40,533 bases of DNA from Sulfolobales archaeon (lineage in GTDB: Archaea > Thermoproteota > Thermoprotei_A > Sulfolobales > NBVN01): contig JANXEN010000008.1 of assembly GCA_025058345.1 (NCBI GenBank), forward strand, positions 1 to 40,533. The letters run 5' to 3'. Positions within the stretch are counted from its first letter, which is position 1, and each line of letters opens with the position of its first letter. Shown piece after piece: positions 15,945 to 23,806 of the stretch. A program made the position numbers and the translations under genes. The notes under the pieces were generated by a model. That model was given only the letters and a program-made list of their open reading frames with translations, did no database searches and was not told where the DNA came from.

Positions 15945-17300
15945 TTAGCTACTGCCTGCAGGTATAGAACCCACAACGTTATCAACGAATGACATAATAC
16001 TCCATAATGCTTCATGACCTAAGCACTCTCCAGGCCTTACCAATACCTTACCATCTTGACTAATTATGGGTTCGTTAACAGCGCAGAACGGGTCAAATGA
16101 TGGTCTAGGTTCGCTCATCTGCTTTAACCTCATCATAACTAAGTCATAGACGCTAATCTCCGTACCTGAGATCTTCTCCTTTACCTTAAAGTTCTTTAAT
16201 GGTGTAATGAATTTCGGATTTATCGGTACTCCGAAATCACCGCCAAGCTCAACAGCATTCTCACTTAATAACCACCAGTAGTCAACATTCCTTAAATTGG
16301 TGGTGTTGTAGACCCCGGTAATTATCTTCGAAATTATATCTACGTATATGGATTCCCATCGAACTAGTTGACCGCTAACAACTACGTCAGGGCCGAATTT
16401 AAGCATAGGGCTATAATGGGCGAACGCATAAACTGGAGTACCTCGTTTATAATATTCCTGAGCTACCTCGATGACAGCTGGTGAGTCCTCAGTAAACGCT
16501 AAGACGTCAACACCTTGAGCGATTAAAGACTCAGCAGCTGCCCTAGCCTTCGCTGGGTCGTACCACGCATGTATCCATACGACGTGGACCTTAGCTTTAG
16601 GATTTACTTCTTTAACCCCTAAAGCAAACGCATCTATATGCCTAACAACTTCGGGAATCGGATGCGCAGCCACATAGCCAACCTTACCTGACTTAGTTAA
16701 TGCTCCCGCCATTAAGCCATTAAGGTAGTACAGTTGGTATAGGTCTGCGAAATATGTGCCTAGATTACTCCACCTTTCGTAGCCTGAGCAGTGGAAGAAG
16801 ATTACGTTAGGGAATTCCTTAGCCGCCTGTAAAGTCCCATCCATAAAGCCAAAGCTCGTGGTGAATATGACTTTATAACCTTCATTCACTAACTTCTTCA
16901 ACACATCATAAACCTTAGGTTCTTCAACTGATTCAACGTAATAAGTCTCTACTCTATCCTTGAATTGAGATTCGATATACCTTCTACCGACATCATGGGC
17001 GTGTGTCCAACCATAATCACCTATAGGTCCCACATATACGAAGGCCACCTTAATCTTCTCGGGTGGTTTAGTTACAGTAACAGTTGTTGGAGGGGCTGTC
17101 ACGGTTGTTGTAACTGTTCGAGGCGGTTGGGTTACTGTCGTTGTGAGAGTTACTGTCGCGCCACCTACGGTGGTGGTTACTGTCTGCGTAACGGTCTTAG
17201 GAGGTGGAGCTGCTAAAGATCCTGCAGAATATCCAATACCTCCTGCCACAATTGCAACTACAACTAATGCGAGAATTAACTGTGGTTTCATTTCACACAC
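15945..17300 (-). CDS. BMP-family nucleoside-binding protein, membrane-anchored
   Basis: Extracellular solute receptor of the importer, Bmp/Med/TmpC family (purine nucleoside binding). An N-terminal hydrophobic helix (about residues 8-30) is followed by a Thr/Val/Pro-rich stalk to about 82, then the periplasmic-binding fold beginning IKVAFVYVGPIGDYGWTHAHD (split over residues 83-103). KSGKVGYVAAHPIPEVVRHIDAFALG is also family-typical. The reading frame can start at GTG 17300, but the AAAGGTG Shine-Dalgarno better fits ATG at 17291. First gene of the operon; a TATA-like element at 17332-17340 and a dyad at 17349-17376 lie upstream. Confidence 0.93.
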   Translation of the reverse strand: MCEMKPQLILALVVVAIVAGGIGYSAGSLAAPPPKTVTQTVTTTVGGATVTLTTTVTQPPRTVTTTVTAPPTTVTVTKPPEKIKVAFVYVGPIGDYGWTHAHDVGRRYIESQFKDRVETYYVESVEEPKVYDVLKKLVNEGYKVIFTTSFGFMDGTLQAAKEFPNVIFFHCSGYERWSNLGTYFADLYQLYYLNGLMAGALTKSGKVGYVAAHPIPEVVRHIDAFALGVKEVNPKAKVHVVWIHAWYDPAKARAAAESLIAQGVDVLAFTEDSPAVIEVAQEYYKRGTPVYAFAHYSPMLKFGPDVVVSGQLVRWESIYVDIISKIITGVYNTTNLRNVDYWWLLSENAVELGGDFGVPINPKFITPLKNFKVKEKISGTEISVYDLVMMRLKQMSEPRPSFDPFCAVNEPIISQDGKVLVRPGECLGHEALWSIMSFVDNVVGSIPAGSS

Positions 17301-17331
17301 CTTTGTATACTCAATTATTACTTAGTTAATC

Positions 17332-17340
17332 ATAATAAAA
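17332..17340 (-). promoter_or_regulatory. TATA-like box of the nucleoside transporter operon
   Basis: CTTTTATTA on the minus strand predicts initiation near 17310, about 19 bases before ATG 17291, leaving room for the AAAGGTG ribosome site. Confidence 0.4.
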
Positions 17341-17348
17341 GTCTATTT

Positions 17349-17376
17349 TGACATAAATGTGTTTAAACGTATGTCA
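17349..17376. promoter_or_regulatory. inverted repeat between nucleoside importer and DHH gene
   Basis: TGACATA (17349-17355) and TATGTCA (17370-17376) are perfect inverted copies flanking a 14-base AT-rich core with GTTTAAAC at 17361-17368. The site lies just upstream of the leftward TATA box and close to the rightward one (AATTTAAG near 17382-17389), so a protein bound here could affect both transcripts. Operator function is inferred. Confidence 0.4.
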
Positions 17377-17420
17377 GCAAAAAATTTAAGTACTTTCAGC
17401 GAGATCGTTAGGTGTGATAA

Positions 17421-18386
17421 TTGGGCAGCGACGCATGTATAGTAACGCATACCGACCTAGACGGTGTAGCATCAGCAGCTCTTGTCCTTAAACACTTAAG
17501 GATGAGAGGTATAAATGATGTTGAGATGTCGCTTACGCAGCCACATAACCTATATACCGCTATCAAGAAAATAAAATGTGATGAACTATACATATGTGAC
17601 TTAGGGATAAATCACACGACGTACCATCTATTAATAAATGAAGTAGATGCGTTGAGGAAGAGTGGAGTAACACTATACTGGTTCGACCACCATATCTGGC
17701 AGGACTCATGGGTCGCTCATCTAACTGAATTAGGTGTTAACCTACACGTTGATGTCGGTACCTGCACAGCCGGCGTAGTTGCAAGAGTTTTGAAACTAGA
17801 AGATGATAACTCCTTAAAGTTAGTGAAGGCTACGTGCTCTAACGACCTATGGATCTTCAATGACTATTTAGGGAACTACCTCAGTAGATATGTGGTTTGT
17901 AAGCCTGGTAATAAGTGGCGTAAGCAATTAATTAATAAACTCATCGATTTTGATGGGATATTGAGCGATGAGCTCATTAAGTGTGCTGAAAACGTTATCG
18001 ATAGGGATTTAAAGGTATTTAAGTCAGCGATTAAGAATTCATTCCTCCTTAACGTAGGAGGTATTAAAGTAGCAATCACCATGAAGGAGTGGGAGGAGAG
18101 CTCAACATCGTTCGTAGCTCATTACATAATGAGTAGGTTAAATGCAGATGTAGTTATTGTTTTTAAGGAGGGGAGCTTGAGCATTAGAAGTAATGAACTG
18201 AACATAAGGGAATTAGCTGTGAGGTTGGGTGGAGGTGGTCATCCGAAGGCTGCTGGAGCCCCTTTCAAATTACCTATCCTTTATCGGTTTTTAATCGCGT
18301 TAGGTATTAGGAAGCCCGTCCTCAGGTATTGCGGTAAAGTGATAGCGAATGAATTAACTAATTTGAACTTATCGAAGGGCGCATGA
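17421..18386 (+). CDS. DHH/DHHA1 family phosphoesterase
   Basis: 321-residue cytosolic phosphoesterase of the DHH superfamily (RecJ/NrnA/oligoribonuclease relatives). Manganese-binding motifs are THTDLDG (9-15), D60 in YICDLGI and WFDHH (87-91). The C-terminal DHHA1 domain has GGGGHPKAAGAPF near residues 270-283. Likely substrates are short oligonucleotides, single-stranded DNA 5' ends or phosphorylated nucleotides; the sequence does not decide. The start is TTG with AGGTG upstream, on a short leader. It is divergent from the nucleoside transporter. Confidence 0.88.
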   Translation: MGSDACIVTHTDLDGVASAALVLKHLRMRGINDVEMSLTQPHNLYTAIKKIKCDELYICDLGINHTTYHLLINEVDALRKSGVTLYWFDHHIWQDSWVAHLTELGVNLHVDVGTCTAGVVARVLKLEDDNSLKLVKATCSNDLWIFNDYLGNYLSRYVVCKPGNKWRKQLINKLIDFDGILSDELIKCAENVIDRDLKVFKSAIKNSFLLNVGGIKVAITMKEWEESSTSFVAHYIMSRLNADVVIVFKEGSLSIRSNELNIRELAVRLGGGGHPKAAGAPFKLPILYRFLIALGIRKPVLRYCGKVIANELTNLNLSKGA

Positions 18387-18387
18387 G

Positions 18388-19869
18388 CTACTCTATCTCA
18401 TTTTCATTAGGTATGTAGGTTATGACTATCCCTTGAGTTTTAGATGACCACCACTTGAGGTATTCCTGCATAGATTTCCGCTCGCTGTAATTTACGGTGA
18501 TTTTCTTCCTGGCCCACTCCACATCCTCATATCTCGCCTTACCTTCACCCCTACTAGCTGCTAACCTTATGAAGGCGTCAACTTCAGCGGCTGAGAACCA
18601 CTTAGAAAGTGTTACTAAGTTATCGATCAGTGAATCCTCCACTACTATGTTATATTTGCTGATGTTACGTTCAATGATTTTACGCCTCATAACCCTGTCA
18701 GGATATCCTAAAACTATTGAAACGTCTATCCTACCGGGCCTAAGTAACGCTGGGTCTATTAAGTCTGGGTTGTTAGCCGTTAATATGGTGAATGGTCTAT
18801 CCGGTCTTTGTAGGTGGTAAAGCATAGTTGATATCTCACTGACGTGTGCTTCATGAGTGGTGTATTTCCTACTGCTAACGAATTCAGCATCATCTATTAC
18901 TAAAGCTATGTCTGACTTCTTTTTAATTATTTGATGGAATATAGCATTAAGCATCTTCTCAGTAGCTCCATACCACATAGATCTATAGAGACTTGGCCTT
19001 AATTCGATTATCTTAAGACCTAGAGATGAGGCTAGTGACTCAGCCATAACGGATTTACCAACACCTGGGGGACCCGTTATAAATGCTCCCTTAGGGGCGA
19101 AATTAAGATCCCTCATACTGGGGTTGACAATTATGGTTCTAATATCTTCAACCAATTTAAGTGGGAGGTCGTTAAAGCTCCATGACGGGGACTTAATAGG
19201 GATTCTAATCTCCCTAAACTCATTGCCATCAGAGACTACGGCCTTAATCTCATCAAGCGTTTCGAACCCGCTTCTAATAGTCATAACGACTAAGGGCTTC
19301 ATAAGCTCGGAAGAATTAAGTATATCGAAGTATTTAGGGGCGTAGGTGCTGAAGTAGTTGAGGACTTCATCGTAGACCGACTTAGAAACTTTAAATGAGT
19401 GCTTCTTAATCGCAGAATCCGGAACATCAGGCGCTAGTGATATGAGGATGGGTCTTAAATATCTTTCCTCATTCCTGCTTTTCTTATCTTTATTAATTGT
19501 TATGGCTGAAGCTATGAGTTTAGGCTTAGTGAAGCCTTCAAATAAGAAAGTTCCTAAGATGTATTCGGAGTTTTTTGATACTACCTTAGAGATGTAAGTG
19601 AGGGTTAAAGGTATTAGTGAGTATGATAGTTCGTTAGGGTTTAGTGTGCCGTTCCTGAGGTTGACCTTCAGCAGTAGGTGATACTTATCATCATCTATCT
19701 CATCTACTAAATCTCTCCTTCTAATAAATGATTCAACCATCCGGTACGATATTGAACTTTCAATAGGTTTTACGAAGGTAAGCAGGAAGGTCCTCACAGA
19801 TCTGTACAGGTTAGTCCAAAGCACTTTAATGTCTACTATCCTCCTCTCGCTCACCCATTCACCCTCCAA
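18388..19869 (-). CDS. AAA+ ATPase with unique N-terminal region
   Basis: 493 residues. The C-terminal AAA+ module has Walker A GPPGVGKS (266-273), Walker B VIDDAEF (324-330), sensor-1 N366 in LTANNPD, arginine fingers in LLRPGRID (R377, R380) and a small helical lid. The normal Walker B glutamate is aspartate (D327), which may slow hydrolysis. The first 240 residues match no domain I recognise and contain no MIT domain, so this is not the ESCRT ATPase CdvC. The TTG at 19869 lacks a good ribosome site; GTG at 19854 follows GGAGGGTGA and is the likelier start. It converges on the DHH gene with a 1-base gap. Role unknown: perhaps a remodelling factor. Confidence 0.8.
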   Translation of the reverse strand: MEGEWVSERRIVDIKVLWTNLYRSVRTFLLTFVKPIESSISYRMVESFIRRRDLVDEIDDDKYHLLLKVNLRNGTLNPNELSYSLIPLTLTYISKVVSKNSEYILGTFLFEGFTKPKLIASAITINKDKKSRNEERYLRPILISLAPDVPDSAIKKHSFKVSKSVYDEVLNYFSTYAPKYFDILNSSELMKPLVVMTIRSGFETLDEIKAVVSDGNEFREIRIPIKSPSWSFNDLPLKLVEDIRTIIVNPSMRDLNFAPKGAFITGPPGVGKSVMAESLASSLGLKIIELRPSLYRSMWYGATEKMLNAIFHQIIKKKSDIALVIDDAEFVSSRKYTTHEAHVSEISTMLYHLQRPDRPFTILTANNPDLIDPALLRPGRIDVSIVLGYPDRVMRRKIIERNISKYNIVVEDSLIDNLVTLSKWFSAAEVDAFIRLAASRGEGKARYEDVEWARKKITVNYSERKSMQEYLKWWSSKTQGIVITYIPNENEIE

Positions 19870-19906
19870 TTACTGAGAGCATACAGCTCTTAAAAATTCG
19901 TAGCTT

Positions 19907-19932
19907 CTTAAGTTGACTACAGCTAACTTAAG
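19907..19932. promoter_or_regulatory. 8-bp inverted repeat upstream of AAA+ gene and the 20020 gene
   Basis: CTTAAGTT (19907-19914) and AACTTAAG (19925-19932) are perfect inverted copies separated by 10 bases. The repeat lies in the 150-base divergent gap, close upstream of the likely AAA+ TATA region (about 19890-19900, minus strand). A shorter dyad GGCCTAAGGCC follows at 19944-19954. Operator or RNA hairpin are both possible. Confidence 0.35.
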
Positions 19933-20019
19933 CACGGTAATACGGCCTAAGGCCTTCACAGGCTACTTGTTCTTAGTATTTAAATAGCTCTCATCAAATC
20001 TAAGTTTAGAGGATGTTTA

Positions 20020-20724
20020 ATGGTTGGGAAAAAGAAGGCTACAGGTAAAATAGTCCATGTTAAGAAGTCTAGACGTACCATCAGAGTTAATAGAAAGTTA
20101 CTTATTGCTCTAGTTGCGGTGGTTGCGGTAATTTTAAGCGGCTACGTTCTCTCATCATCTATTAGGGGGGGATCTCCAACCACCCAGCAAAGTTTAAAGC
20201 CTTACGAAATTATAGAGCAACTAACCACCAGCGATAACGTAACTGCTATCCTCGTATATACGGCTTCAGGTAACTTAGCTCTACGCGATAAAGTGCTTGG
20301 CGTTTACGATAGGCTTGTATTCATACTACAGCCGGCTAAGATGCAGTTACCATCTACCGATGAGGAAGGGAAAAACATTACGATCAGGTACTATATAGTG
20401 AGATACGATACCTCACACTACCTCAGTAACTATTTGCTAAGTAAATTAGGCACTACACCCTTCATTGAAAACTTAAGTCAACTCATAGTTGATGAGGATA
20501 CACTAAGGCTTATGTATGGAGAACTCAACACTTCCGAATTAGGTAGCATTAATATGAACTCTAAAGTATTGGGGGGTATTGAGGCGAGACTGTATAGGAT
20601 TGAGGTAAACGCATCAACGATCAACATATACCGGGAGGTCAAGTATGGGCTGCCGGTTGAAGTCGCATATTTCAGTGGGAACGAAGAAATTAAGTTAACC
20701 CTAAATGATGTCATTAAGTATTAG
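20020..20724 (+). CDS. membrane-anchored protein of unknown function
   Basis: No family recognised. The first 25 residues are strongly basic (lysine/arginine-rich, cytoplasmic), followed by one membrane helix at about 28-48 and an extracellular domain of about 185 residues of mixed alpha-beta composition, with candidate N-glycosylation sites (NVT, NIT, NLS, NTS, NAS). There are no cysteines and no obvious catalytic motif. A TATA-like TATTTAAAT near 19978-19986 and AGAGGATG just before the ATG support its own promoter and start. It could be a surface-bound partner of an exported enzyme or S-layer component; nothing in the context decides. Confidence 0.75.
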   Translation: MVGKKKATGKIVHVKKSRRTIRVNRKLLIALVAVVAVILSGYVLSSSIRGGSPTTQQSLKPYEIIEQLTTSDNVTAILVYTASGNLALRDKVLGVYDRLVFILQPAKMQLPSTDEEGKNITIRYYIVRYDTSHYLSNYLLSKLGTTPFIENLSQLIVDEDTLRLMYGELNTSELGSINMNSKVLGGIEARLYRIEVNASTINIYREVKYGLPVEVAYFSGNEEIKLTLNDVIKY

Positions 20725-20757
20725 TCCTAGCTTTTCGATTCATAAATTCGTTACCCT

Positions 20758-20811
20758 GTTTGATGAAACCCACGCATCTGATAACGTGATGTAATATCCA
20801 TCGGCTGAACG
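20758..20811 (+). ncRNA. C/D box sRNA (2'-O-methylation guide)
   Basis: All four boxes occur in the correct order and spacing: box C TGATGA (20761-20766), an 11-base guide, D' CTGA (20778-20781), a 4-base spacer, C' GTGATGT (20786-20792), a 12-base guide, and D CTGA (20805-20808). Flanking TGT and ACG can form the short terminal stem. These dimensions are the classic archaeal dual-guide layout bound by L7Ae, Nop5 and fibrillarin. By the D+5 rule the D' guide would direct methylation of the G in target AUGCGUGGGUU, and the D guide the U in CCGAUGGAUAUU. I could not assign the targets to rRNA or tRNA positions. It occupies the gap between the 20020 gene and the HD gene. Confidence 0.7.
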
Positions 20812-20849
20812 CATTTAATAGTTGTTGAAATATATCTATGGTATAGTGT

Positions 20850-21635
20850 ATGGTGTTAGTGAATACTCAATTATATTTCAAACATATTGCTTCATCTCCA
20901 ACCCTACAAAAAATTAGTAAGTTGCTGGAAAGTGATGAGGAGGTTGATGAGCTACTAAAGATGAGTAACGTCATGGCTGTTACTAGACTTAGGTATAACG
21001 ATCATGGAGTAGTTCATGCTAAGATTGTTGCAGGCACGTCAATCGAACTTCTTGAGCTTCTCCTTAGGAGGGACGTTGAACCTACTGCGTTAAGGGACGG
21101 TATCGCTAGAAACTTAGAGGAGGTGAAGGCTATAATATTTCTATCTTCGTATCTACACGATATAGGTAATGCGGTCCATCGAAACAATCATGAATACCTA
21201 GGTGTTTTAATCGCTAAAGATATCGTTGATAGAGTATTGAAGAAGTCTTTAGAGGTGCAGGATAAGAGAATATTCAGCATCAGGCAAGAAGTACTGCATT
21301 CCATATACGCAAGTGGTTACGACAGTGAGTGCCTGACAATAGAGTGCAGTATTTCAAAGCTTGCAGACGGTTTAGACATGTCTGAAGGTAGGGCCAGGAT
21401 ACCGTATAAATTAGGTAAGATAGACATGCACGCAGTATCAGCCTTAAGTATTAAAAAAGTTGATATAGATGTGGGGGAAAAACCGATTAAGGTTTCGGTA
21501 TACATGGATGACTTAGCAGGTCTTTTCCAATTAGAGAGCGTACTGCTACCTAAGATATCAGGCAGCCTTATTAGGGAATTAGTTGAAGTTTATATAATAA
21601 CGCAAAATAAGACGTTAAAGTTTTTCCCAAAGTGA
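20850..21635 (+). CDS. HD-domain phosphohydrolase
   Basis: 261-residue metal-dependent HD-fold protein. Ligands are H52 or H56 in NDHGVVHAK, the H103-D104 pair in LHDIGNAVH, and D173 in LADGLDMSEGRARIP, giving the H...HD...D pattern. H110 and H114 in the NAVHRNNHEYL segment may add a second metal. The C-terminal 70 residues form a separate small beta-rich domain. Archaeal relatives are annotated as predicted hydrolases of nucleotides or phosphoesters without a defined substrate. A T-run directly follows the stop. Neighbours do not indicate a pathway. Confidence 0.85.
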   Translation: MVLVNTQLYFKHIASSPTLQKISKLLESDEEVDELLKMSNVMAVTRLRYNDHGVVHAKIVAGTSIELLELLLRRDVEPTALRDGIARNLEEVKAIIFLSSYLHDIGNAVHRNNHEYLGVLIAKDIVDRVLKKSLEVQDKRIFSIRQEVLHSIYASGYDSECLTIECSISKLADGLDMSEGRARIPYKLGKIDMHAVSALSIKKVDIDVGEKPIKVSVYMDDLAGLFQLESVLLPKISGSLIRELVEVYIITQNKTLKFFPK

Positions 21636-21645
21636 TGGGTTTTTA

Positions 21646-21706
21646 ACTTACCTGTGCGTACTAATACTTTACATAACTTGCTTAGCGGTTTTAAGTGTAG
21701 GTAAGT
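21646..21706. repeat. 8-bp inverted repeat in the gap before the polyamine synthase
   Basis: ACTTACCT (21646-21653) and AGGTAAGT (21699-21706) are perfect inverted copies separated by 45 bases. No guide-RNA boxes are seen inside. It may be a folded RNA segment, a pair of half-sites, or chance. Confidence 0.25.
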
Positions 21707-21767
21707 CTAAGGTTTAACTAATTTAACTTCGCTGATTAGATTATAAATGCTTAAAAGTTCTACTTAA

Positions 21768-22658
21768 TTGTTGTATGAGGTGTCTGTATTGTTCTCTAGC
21801 ATGATCGCCATTGAACCAGTCTCAAGGACGGTCAACCTAATTGCCGGTTTAAGAGCAGTATTAGTGAATACTAAAACTAAGTATCAGTCCGTACACATCG
21901 TTGAGTTAGAGGAATTTGGTAAGGCCTTAATTCTAGATGGTTTAATTCAGTCAACCCAAGCTGATGAATTTCTATATCATGAGTCATTAGTACATCCTGC
22001 CCTGCTAACGCATCCGAACCCCAAGAAGGTTTTGATAATCGGAGGTGGTGAGGGAGCTGCATTACGTGAAGTGCTTAAGCACCCCACAGTGAACCGTGCT
22101 GTGATGGTTGACATAGATGGTGAGTTAGTGGAATTAGCTAAGAAATATCTTGAAGTTATGCATAGAGGTTCCTTCAACGATCCGAGGAGTGAGGTCATCA
22201 TTATGGATGGGTTTAAATACGTTGATGAGTCAAAGGAAGTTTTCGATGTAGCTATTCTAGACCTTACAGACCCCCACGGTCCTGAGATCGCAAGGGCGCT
22301 GTATTCGAAGGACTTTTACCTAAAATTAGCGAGGCGGTTGAGCCATGATGGCGTACTCGTCTCACAGGTAGGTAGTTCCTTCTTCTTCCCCAACACTTAT
22401 CAAAACACGTTGAACAGTGTTAGAGAGGTCTTCAACGTAGTACGCGAATACTCCATTTGGATTCCCTCATTCGGATACGCCTGTAATTTCATCGTAGCCT
22501 CAAATGTTCACGACCCAGCAAAGTTAAGCGCCTCAAACATAGATAATTTACTTAGGGAGAGGAACGTTTCAACTAAGTTTTACTGCGGTAAAGTGCATAC
22601 CGCATTTATGAACCTACCAGTTGTGTTAAACGACTTTAGTAGGGACTTCGATAAATAG
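21768..22658 (+). CDS. speE: aminopropyltransferase, thermospermine/long-chain polyamine synthase-like
   Basis: Transfers aminopropyl groups from decarboxylated S-adenosylmethionine to a di- or polyamine, releasing methylthioadenosine. Visible motifs are DGLIQSTQADEFLYHE (57-72), the cofactor loop GGGEGAALREVL (92-103), D115 and D117 in MVDIDGE, D147 in MDGF, and catalytic D165 and D168 in DLTDP. The loop has GGGEG rather than the GGGDG of ordinary spermidine synthases, and the C-terminal half has IPSFGYACNF, both resembling plant ACL5 thermospermine synthase and characterised crenarchaeal long-chain polyamine synthases. A long-chain polyamine product is therefore likely. TTG at 21789, preceded by GAGGTG, may be the true start. 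Confidence 0.9.
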   Translation: MLYEVSVLFSSMIAIEPVSRTVNLIAGLRAVLVNTKTKYQSVHIVELEEFGKALILDGLIQSTQADEFLYHESLVHPALLTHPNPKKVLIIGGGEGAALREVLKHPTVNRAVMVDIDGELVELAKKYLEVMHRGSFNDPRSEVIIMDGFKYVDESKEVFDVAILDLTDPHGPEIARALYSKDFYLKLARRLSHDGVLVSQVGSSFFFPNTYQNTLNSVREVFNVVREYSIWIPSFGYACNFIVASNVHDPAKLSASNIDNLLRERNVSTKFYCGKVHTAFMNLPVVLNDFSRDFDK

Positions 22659-22673
22659 TGCAGTTGAAGGGCC

Positions 22674-23768
22674 TTAAAACCTATGACTCAACTTATTAAG
22701 TATCTTCCTCCCTGAATTAGTTATGACCACAACATCTTCTATGCGAATGCCGTATTGACCTCTTATATATACGCCTGGCTCAAGAGTGATCACCATACCT
22801 GGCTTTAACTCCATATCTACTCCTTGAGCTATTCTAGGCATTTCATGTACCTCAAGCCCTAATCCATGACCTGATGAATGAGTAAAATACTTATCTACTC
22901 CATACTTACGTAGGACTTCCCTAACCTTCCCGTCAACTTCAGATACCTTCATATAAGGAGCTACGTAGTCCTCAGCTGCAAGCAACGCCTGCTCAACCAC
23001 ATCGAACACTTTAACGACCTCGCTAGATGCACCCATCAACATCGTCCTAGTCATGTCTGACGAGTATGAACGATATGTAGCACCAGCATCCACGATCAAG
23101 TGCTCATTCTCTAACACCGCCTTATTACTGGGTACTGCATGAGGGTAGACGGTGTTTATTCCTGACGCCACTATAGTATCGAACGCAACCCCCTCAGCCC
23201 CTAAATCCCTCATGAATTTCTCTAACAAACCTACTGCCTGAAGCTCAGTTATCCCATAGAAGAATTCATTTACGAATTTAGTTAAAGCGTCTTCAGTAAT
23301 TCTTAACGCGGTTTCAATGAGGTGTATTTCGCTTTCGTCCTTAATGCACCTCATATACTGCATGTCGTCACTTATGTTAACTACCTTCTCATGTATTCCG
23401 GTGACTAAATTGTAGATCGAGTAGTTAATGTATCCTAAATCGATGCCGACTTTATCCGCTTTAGAAATCTTACCTCTAACGTAACCTATAGGGTCCGTTA
23501 TAACTTCCTCATATCCGACCTTATAAGAGCTGTAGGGATGGACTTTAATTACGTCAGTTCTAACCTGTTTAAAAATCCTTTCATACTCAAGGAGGGGTGT
23601 TATGATCTCAGCACCTGCATCCTTTCCCTTAATTAGTAAGCACCCCGTAGGCTTGACTAAATTAGTTAAGTAAGTGATGTTTGGCTGCCCGCAAATTATA
23701 ATGTAATCCCACTTTCGTAATTCCATTAACTCATCTAACTTATTTAACCTAATCATACGTGCATCCAT
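22674..23768 (-). CDS. pepQ: Xaa-Pro dipeptidase/aminopeptidase (M24)
   Basis: Cytosolic metallopeptidase releasing the residue before proline; 364 residues with the two-domain creatinase/prolidase layout. The dinuclear metal ligands are D227 (VDAGA), D238 (SSDMTRT), H301 (SSGHGLGLEVHE), E330 (TLEPGVY) and E344 (RIEDVV). H210 in PHAVPS is the substrate-binding histidine. It lies 38 bases downstream of the dipeptide transporter operon on the same strand, consistent with degradation of imported proline-containing peptides. Confidence 0.95.
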   Translation of the reverse strand: MDARMIRLNKLDELMELRKWDYIIICGQPNITYLTNLVKPTGCLLIKGKDAGAEIITPLLEYERIFKQVRTDVIKVHPYSSYKVGYEEVITDPIGYVRGKISKADKVGIDLGYINYSIYNLVTGIHEKVVNISDDMQYMRCIKDESEIHLIETALRITEDALTKFVNEFFYGITELQAVGLLEKFMRDLGAEGVAFDTIVASGINTVYPHAVPSNKAVLENEHLIVDAGATYRSYSSDMTRTMLMGASSEVVKVFDVVEQALLAAEDYVAPYMKVSEVDGKVREVLRKYGVDKYFTHSSGHGLGLEVHEMPRIAQGVDMELKPGMVITLEPGVYIRGQYGIRIEDVVVITNSGRKILNKLSHRF

Positions 23769-23806
23769 CTAATTTCTTAATAAGAGATTAAATATTTTTA
23801 AAAAAA

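Noticed and set aside
18388-19869. AAA+ gene as the ESCRT ATPase CdvC/Vps4, given the CdvB-like gene in the same window
   Set aside because: No N-terminal MIT domain is visible, the 240-residue N-terminus differs, and the two genes lie 10 kb apart.
21636-21680. Possible C/D box sRNA starting GTGATGGG
   Set aside because: Box C is imperfect, D' would be CTGT, and no C'/D pair follows at a proper distance.
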